Assembly: GCF_028858725.1 (NCBI RefSeq)
Contig: NC_084768.1
Span: 4,447,853 to 4,511,852 of the forward strand
Origin: Colius striatus
Taxonomy: Eukaryota; Chordata; Aves; Coliiformes; Coliidae
DNA length: 64,000 nt
Direction of reading: 5' to 3'
The first letter of the stretch is position 1; every line of letters starts with the position of its first letter. Shown piece by piece: positions 60,001 to 64,000 of this stretch. A program made the position numbers and the translations under genes. The notes below the pieces were generated by a model. It worked only from the letters and a program-made list of their open reading frames with translations. It was not told where the DNA came from and ran no database searches.

Positions 60001-60778
60001 CATTTGCTCCCACAGAGAAAATTCATGAGCAGTGTGGAGCTGACATGCAGGATGTTGTTGAGCAGCGTGGAGCTGACATGCAGGATGTTGTTAGCATATC
60101 AGAAACTTGTGCATTAAAGTATTAATAATATATTCATTTTTATAATATACAGAGAGTTTTCTGCTATGGGACACCATAATACCAAACACTATTTATAACC
60201 ACTAACAAGTAGAATCCTTTTCCCATTACTACTTCCTATCTGAAGCAATCACTGTAATTGCTTACTGGCCTGGTGAGATGCAATGTGAAGCAATAACCCA
60301 CTGCCAAGTGATACACCAAATATACCTGTGAGCATATAGAGCATTTCTAGTTAGATGACCCCACATAGCTACAATCCATTCTGACCTTGAAACTCTGATG
60401 TTAAGTACAAAATGCTCGTTTATATCTTTTACAATCACTCTCAACAAAACCTTATAACTATGTATTCTAACGCTTTTTTTTTCTTATCAAAGAAATGGAG
60501 ATGTGCAGAGCTGGTTGTATCATACTGAGATACAAAAAGGTTCAGCTGGTTAAGATATACTCTTCAGAGAGTTAAAATGGGAGTATTACAAAAAAATCCT
60601 AGCTTGAAAACCTTTGTTTTCTGTTCTGAATGAGGCCTCAATTTCTGTTTAATTGGGAAGTAGAGGTTCTTACTCATTTGTCTGTCTCCATAGCTGATGG
60701 CTTCTGCAAGAGGGCTCCATCCCTGAGCATTTTTCACCTTTACTGGAGCATTATGGGCTAAAAGCAAGTGGGCACATT
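50898..60778 (-). CDS. ANKRD13C: ANKRD13C, ankyrin repeat domain protein 13C, 3' part (11 exons, partial)
   Basis: ANKRD13C is an ER-associated ankyrin protein; published work on the family describes it as a chaperone in the biogenesis of G-protein-coupled receptors such as the prostaglandin D2 receptor. Eleven exons, 60674-60778, 59635-59720, 57704-57749, 56782-56848, 55933-56077, 55070-55201, 54270-54431, 53438-53517, 52793-52891, 52126-52226 and 50898-51028, join in frame to 383 residues and a stop. They correspond to about residue 159 to the end of the 541-residue human protein. The first exon here has the end of the ankyrin repeats ([20 protein letters not shown]). The rest is the GPCR-chaperone domain ([41 protein letters not shown]). 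The upstream coding exons lie outside the window. Confidence 0.96.
52126..52226 (-). CDS. ANKRD13C: ANKRD13C exon 12
   Basis: Acceptor CTTTTCAG|ATTG and donor ACTAG|GTAAGG. Encodes [20 protein letters not shown] and [11 protein letters not shown]. Confidence 0.95.
52793..52891 (-). CDS. ANKRD13C: ANKRD13C exon 11
   Basis: Acceptor CTGACAG|AGCT and donor GAATC|GTAAGT. Encodes [20 protein letters not shown] to FPLGIE. Confidence 0.95.
53438..53517 (-). CDS. ANKRD13C: ANKRD13C exon 10
   Basis: Acceptor TGTGCAG|CCTG and donor GGGAA|GTGAGT. Encodes [20 protein letters not shown]. Confidence 0.95.
54270..54431 (-). CDS. ANKRD13C: ANKRD13C exon 9
   Basis: Acceptor CATGTAG|GAAA and donor TTTGAG|GTACAG. 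54 whole codons ([20 protein letters not shown] to MEQNFE). Confidence 0.95.
54590..54678 (+). mobile_element. CR1 LINE 3' fragment (plus)
   Basis: TGTGACCTACTCTAGGTGAT to ACATTCTGTGGTTCCATC, a short, diverged CR1 end in an ANKRD13C intron. Confidence 0.8.
54846..54990 (-). mobile_element. CR1 LINE fragment (minus)
   Basis: Starts TCATAGAACCATTTCAGTTG then GGAAAAGACCTTTAA, the complement of a CR1 3' end. The right border is uncertain. Confidence 0.75.
55070..55201 (-). CDS. ANKRD13C: ANKRD13C exon 8
   Basis: Acceptor CTTCTAG|GAAT and donor AAAACA|GTAAGC. 44 whole codons with the acidic [10 protein letters not shown] stretch and GWLFREDKT. Confidence 0.95.
55933..56077 (-). CDS. ANKRD13C: ANKRD13C exon 7
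   Basis: Acceptor TTTGCAG|GCTG and donor CATGAG|GTAAAG. Encodes [20 protein letters not shown] to YQRIHHE. Confidence 0.95.
56782..56848 (-). CDS. ANKRD13C: ANKRD13C exon 6
   Basis: Acceptor CTTTTAG|TGCC and donor ATCAG|GTAAGT. Encodes [20 protein letters not shown]. Confidence 0.95.
57704..57749 (-). CDS. ANKRD13C: ANKRD13C exon 5 (46 bases)
   Basis: Acceptor GTCACAG|CTAG and donor TTGGG|GTAAGC. Encodes [15 protein letters not shown]. Confidence 0.95.
58752..59570 (+). mobile_element. 5'-truncated CR1 LINE with part of its reverse-transcriptase ORF
   Basis: The longest CR1 copy here, about 820 bases, lies in ANKRD13C intron 4. An open frame from about 58755 to 59310 encodes the C-terminal part of the CR1 reverse-transcriptase protein ([18 protein letters not shown], then [19 protein letters not shown] and [17 protein letters not shown]). 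The 3' end carries GGATTGGACTGGATGATCTC and a short ATTCTGTGATTGTAT tail. The catalytic domain is missing, so it cannot move by itself. Confidence 0.92.
59635..59720 (-). CDS. ANKRD13C: ANKRD13C exon 4
   Basis: Acceptor TGTTTAG|TTAC and donor AAAGAG|GTAAGT. Encodes [23 protein letters not shown]1 element begins about 65 bases inside the following intron. Confidence 0.95.
60027..60092. repeat. 33-bp tandem duplication
   Basis: Two adjacent 33-base copies (60027-60059, 60060-60092) share GTGGAGCTGACATGCAGGAT and differ by one T/C change. It lies in an ANKRD13C intron. Confidence 0.9.
60674..60778 (-). CDS. ANKRD13C: ANKRD13C exon (human exon 3 equivalent)
   Basis: Acceptor TGTTACAG|AATG and donor CAAATGA|GTAAGA. 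Encodes [20 protein letters not shown] to SYGDRQM, ankyrin repeat. Confidence 0.95.
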
Positions 60779-63700
60779 CTGTAACAAAACAGTAGTAATT
60801 ATTTTCAGTAAACATCACGGGTGTAGCATTATCATTCATAATAAAGGAAACAATTAGAAAGCAATAGCAGTAGATATTCAACATATTAAACAGTTCATCA
60901 AAATACATATCTGGATTCTGACTCAAACTTTAAACAAACAAAAACCATTTACGTAACTACTTATAGCACCTCCCTGAGAAATTATCTCACTAAAAGCATA
61001 ATTGATCAATCACCAATTAGAAGAAACATCCCTTCTGCTTCCGATTTTGCTTTTTGTAAAACACAAGACTATAACAAGCATTTTTAATACATTACATCAG
61101 CACTCCCCAGTTAATGCACAAAACCACATACCAAGACACACTTCACCATCCTCCACACATAGAAGCTGTGCAGAGTCTTCCCTCTCTCTCTCAAATCCCC
61201 TTCACCCAATGGATTTGATGGAGATGTGCCTGGAGACACAGACTTCAGGCAACTCTTGAGAACACTGTGTGTATGGGAGGCAGAGGGGAGGCTGTGACAC
61301 TGGCACAGTCCTGTGTTCTGTAATGCCCTGTGGCAACACGGCATCTAAAGCAGGCCGTCAAGCCCATTCCGACCCATGAAAGCCTCACACTATGTGCATA
61401 ACTGGTGCTGCAACAAGAAACAGGCATTGTAAAACTAGGGACGTGGCTATTGAGAGCACTGATAAACATAGCACCCAACTCATGGCCCTGTGCTCCATCA
61501 ACAGGGAGGTACACTTGCAAAAGTGCTGCATTTTTCATGGGTAGCATCAAGGAAGAGTGTGCACCAACACTATCCCTGACACTCTGCATGCACACACTGT
61601 GCTGGAACACAGCATCAGCATCTCAAAGCCACACAAGTTCCTCGTGGAGTCACAGCCGAACTTGCATTCCCTTCTCTGTCTACAAGTAAAAGGTGACAGT
61701 AGAATGACAAATAGTAGTTAAGAAGAAATGTTTTGGTGTTTCAATATTTTGAATAAGCTCTCCTCATCTGAAATGGGTCTTCAGTTTCCAAGTCACCTCA
61801 CCACATCTCACTAAAATCAACCTGACCATCTGCAAAAGATGAAGCAGTACTAAGCTGGAGCTATAGGCTGAAAAAATATCACATTACGAACAGGATGGTC
61901 AGGCATGACAGATAGGGGAACTTCCTGGATTACTCTCTTACTAGAGGTATTACAGGAAACTGTACTAGTCATTCCAGATGCAACAATCATGAGTCACTGG
62001 CAAGCACAATGTATGGAGAGGAAAAGATACTTGACTGGTGAATATACTATCTTTTGTGGTAAATAAACAAAAGCCATGACTACTTGATTAGCAAACACAG
62101 AGAGGTATTTTTATGGTTGCTTAAATACAGCATCTAACACAGTAACAACACTGCAGTGAGCACACAAATAAGCTTGCATTTACTAGCCAGATTACACTTC
62201 CAGTTAAACAAACAGGATGTAAACGTACCCTGCATTTCAGACAAGCCTGGCTATAACGCTGCTATATACAGCTGAACAGCCTCTATCCACCACTACAGAA
62301 AGATTGAAAACTGGCCTTCAGTATCAATGAGACAAGCTAACAAGGTAGGACAGGATCTGGGCTTCTTGGTGGAACAATGACTACACAGGACTCAAAGTTG
62401 AAACAGTAAATCCAGGTATTGTGCTGGATGTCATGCACAAATAGTCCTGCTCTAGGAAAGCTAGACAAAGGCTCACCACAAGCACCCAAAAGGATTTACA
62501 CACAGGATGGCTGACTAGATGTAAAGGATCGAAGAGGTGAATTGCAAAGTGAAATCTAAAGCATGCAGCACATGAGAAAATAAGTGGAGGGAAGAAATGC
62601 CTCTCCTCTCCTTGCTATGCTATACACAAACCTAACTCATACTCAAGGAATCTGCCAGCACTGAATACATTGCTTTTTATCCTAGAGATATAAACATAAA
62701 AATCCAATTTTAAGAGAGACTTATAATAAACTCATCCACAAAGTTGGTAACCTTTTTTCTACCTGTTTTATTAGAAGAAGCATCTTTGATCAAAACTGCA
62801 TTTATTAATGCAGTATGACACTGTTGCAGCTATATGGGAAGCATCCCTTCACAACAGCTAATGCCTTTAACCAAAACCACACAACCCTTTCTACATTCAA
62901 CAGTGCCAAACTTGTACATATTAATTAAAGACGTCACAAACTAAAGTTTGGAATAAACATTGCAATGAGGCACATAGAAGAAGCCACAGATGCAGCTGCC
63001 TACCAATGTCTGAAAACAGAGTAGCTACAAAACTAAAATCTATCTTACAAAGAAGAATACTGTATTGAAGGCTGAGAAATTAACGAGAGGGTTCTGCTTC
63101 CTTCACTTCCGAGCCTCTAGTCAAGGACTCTCACTGGAAAACAGCAGTTCTGAAAAAGCACCATTTTTCACAAGTTGGGAAAAACTCCCATGTATGACTT
63201 CTAGCAGGCAGATACTTCTAAAATACATTTGCCTCGCTACTACCTCAAAAAGGTTTTGCATATCTTCTTCTTTTGCTTTTCCCCCTTTTAATTTTTTTTT
63301 AAGTATCACAGGTTAGACCAATGCTGGCAGCAAGCTCTGCTCCTGCTTCTTCTGCATTAGCCACCTCTCTCCCCTCTTCCTGCAGAATTGCTTCCCACTC
63401 TGACTCTCAATTATCTTAGATCACTTCTATTACCAAAACATCCTTAGACAACTTCCTGCATTTCCTGCACCTCCCTCTCCAAATCTGGCAGGTTTCTGGA
63501 TTAACGTCAGCTCTCTTGTGGAGCAGTGTCATGCACCAGGCACAGGACTCATGGGCTGAGGCAAACTGGGCCATTCTTGTTTGAGGAGTGAAAAAGAACT
63601 TTCCTGTCACAGAGAATCAATAGTTACACTCCAGGTTGCTTCGCAGTTTTGACTCATAACTGCTTCTAATACATTCTATTAGAAGCAGAAATTGAAACCC

Positions 63701-64000
63701 TGTGCCTTGAAATTCTGCTGTAGAGAAATTGTTAAAGGGTATCTGGAAAGATGAGAGCCATCCTCATGAATTAACCAGCTGCAGAGTCCCGTGGGCCATC
63801 CTGTGCCCTACACAAGGTAGGCCTGACACAGGAAGAAACAGTCAGAAATTCCAATCAGCTGAGTGAAGGAGTATGTAGAAAGCAGGTGATTACATTTCCA
63901 CTCACGGACTCGATTTATTCTCGAGGATGTTATTCTGATCCACTTAATTGGGAAAAAGATAAACAGGGATGTTCAACACCTCTAGTGAGCAAGTCAGCAG
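60779..64000 (-). other. ANKRD13C intron, no exon seen
   Basis: This is the part of ANKRD13C upstream of its first visible exon. I looked for the exon encoding the GNTPLHLAVMLGNK ankyrin phrase on the minus strand and did not find it. No repeat or RNA gene was recognised. Confidence 0.6.

Noticed and set aside
60780-60870. Upstream extension of the ANKRD13C exon at 60778 on the minus strand
   Set aside because: The frame stays open for a while, but the sequence does not resemble the conserved GNTPLHLAVMLGNK phrase. A clear TTACAG acceptor separates it.

Overview
The window is nuclear DNA from a bird. It carries introns with GT/AG borders, two CpG-island promoters, and many pieces of the avian LINE CR1, whose 3' ends show the typical ATTCTATG repeats. 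The species cannot be told from the sequence alone. Gene order and orientation, LRRC7 (+), LRRC40 (-), SRSF11 (+), ANKRD13C (-), match the human 1p31 region, so this is a conserved amniote gene block.

Layout. Positions 59-3851 hold the last three coding exons of LRRC7 (densin), which encode its C-terminal PDZ domain. A probable long 3' UTR follows, to an AATAAA at 8931. LRRC40 runs on the minus strand from its ATG at 25973 to its stop at 10350. All 15 coding exons were placed, the phases close exactly, and the protein is 603 residues. Two CpG islands, separated by about 1.3 kb of ordinary sequence, lie between the LRRC40 ATG and the SRSF11 ATG at 28149. The SRSF11 promoter has ETS, GC-box, NRF1 and ZNF143 type sites. 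SRSF11 has 12 coding exons (28149-44117) and encodes 458 residues, or 459 with an alternative NAGNAG acceptor. Its 3' UTR ends near 45975. ANKRD13C enters from the right on the minus strand. Eleven exons (60778-50898) give its last 383 residues; the upstream exons lie outside the window.

LRRC7/LRRC40 and SRSF11/ANKRD13C converge tail to tail, and LRRC40/SRSF11 diverge head to head. The gene products are not one pathway: a postsynaptic scaffold, a leucine-rich repeat protein of poorly known role, an SR-type splicing factor, and an ER-associated chaperone for G-protein-coupled receptors.

No new multi-gene system is visible. The most interesting region is the 3.9 kb second intron of SRSF11. It holds at least two exon-like segments with strong acceptors, usable donors and in-frame stops (poison-exon candidates), a possible early terminal exon with its own AATAAA, a perfect 20-bp palindrome, and an old MITE-like element. 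Exon borders were assigned by reading splice sites, reading-frame continuity and remembered family sequences. No alignment or transcript data were used.
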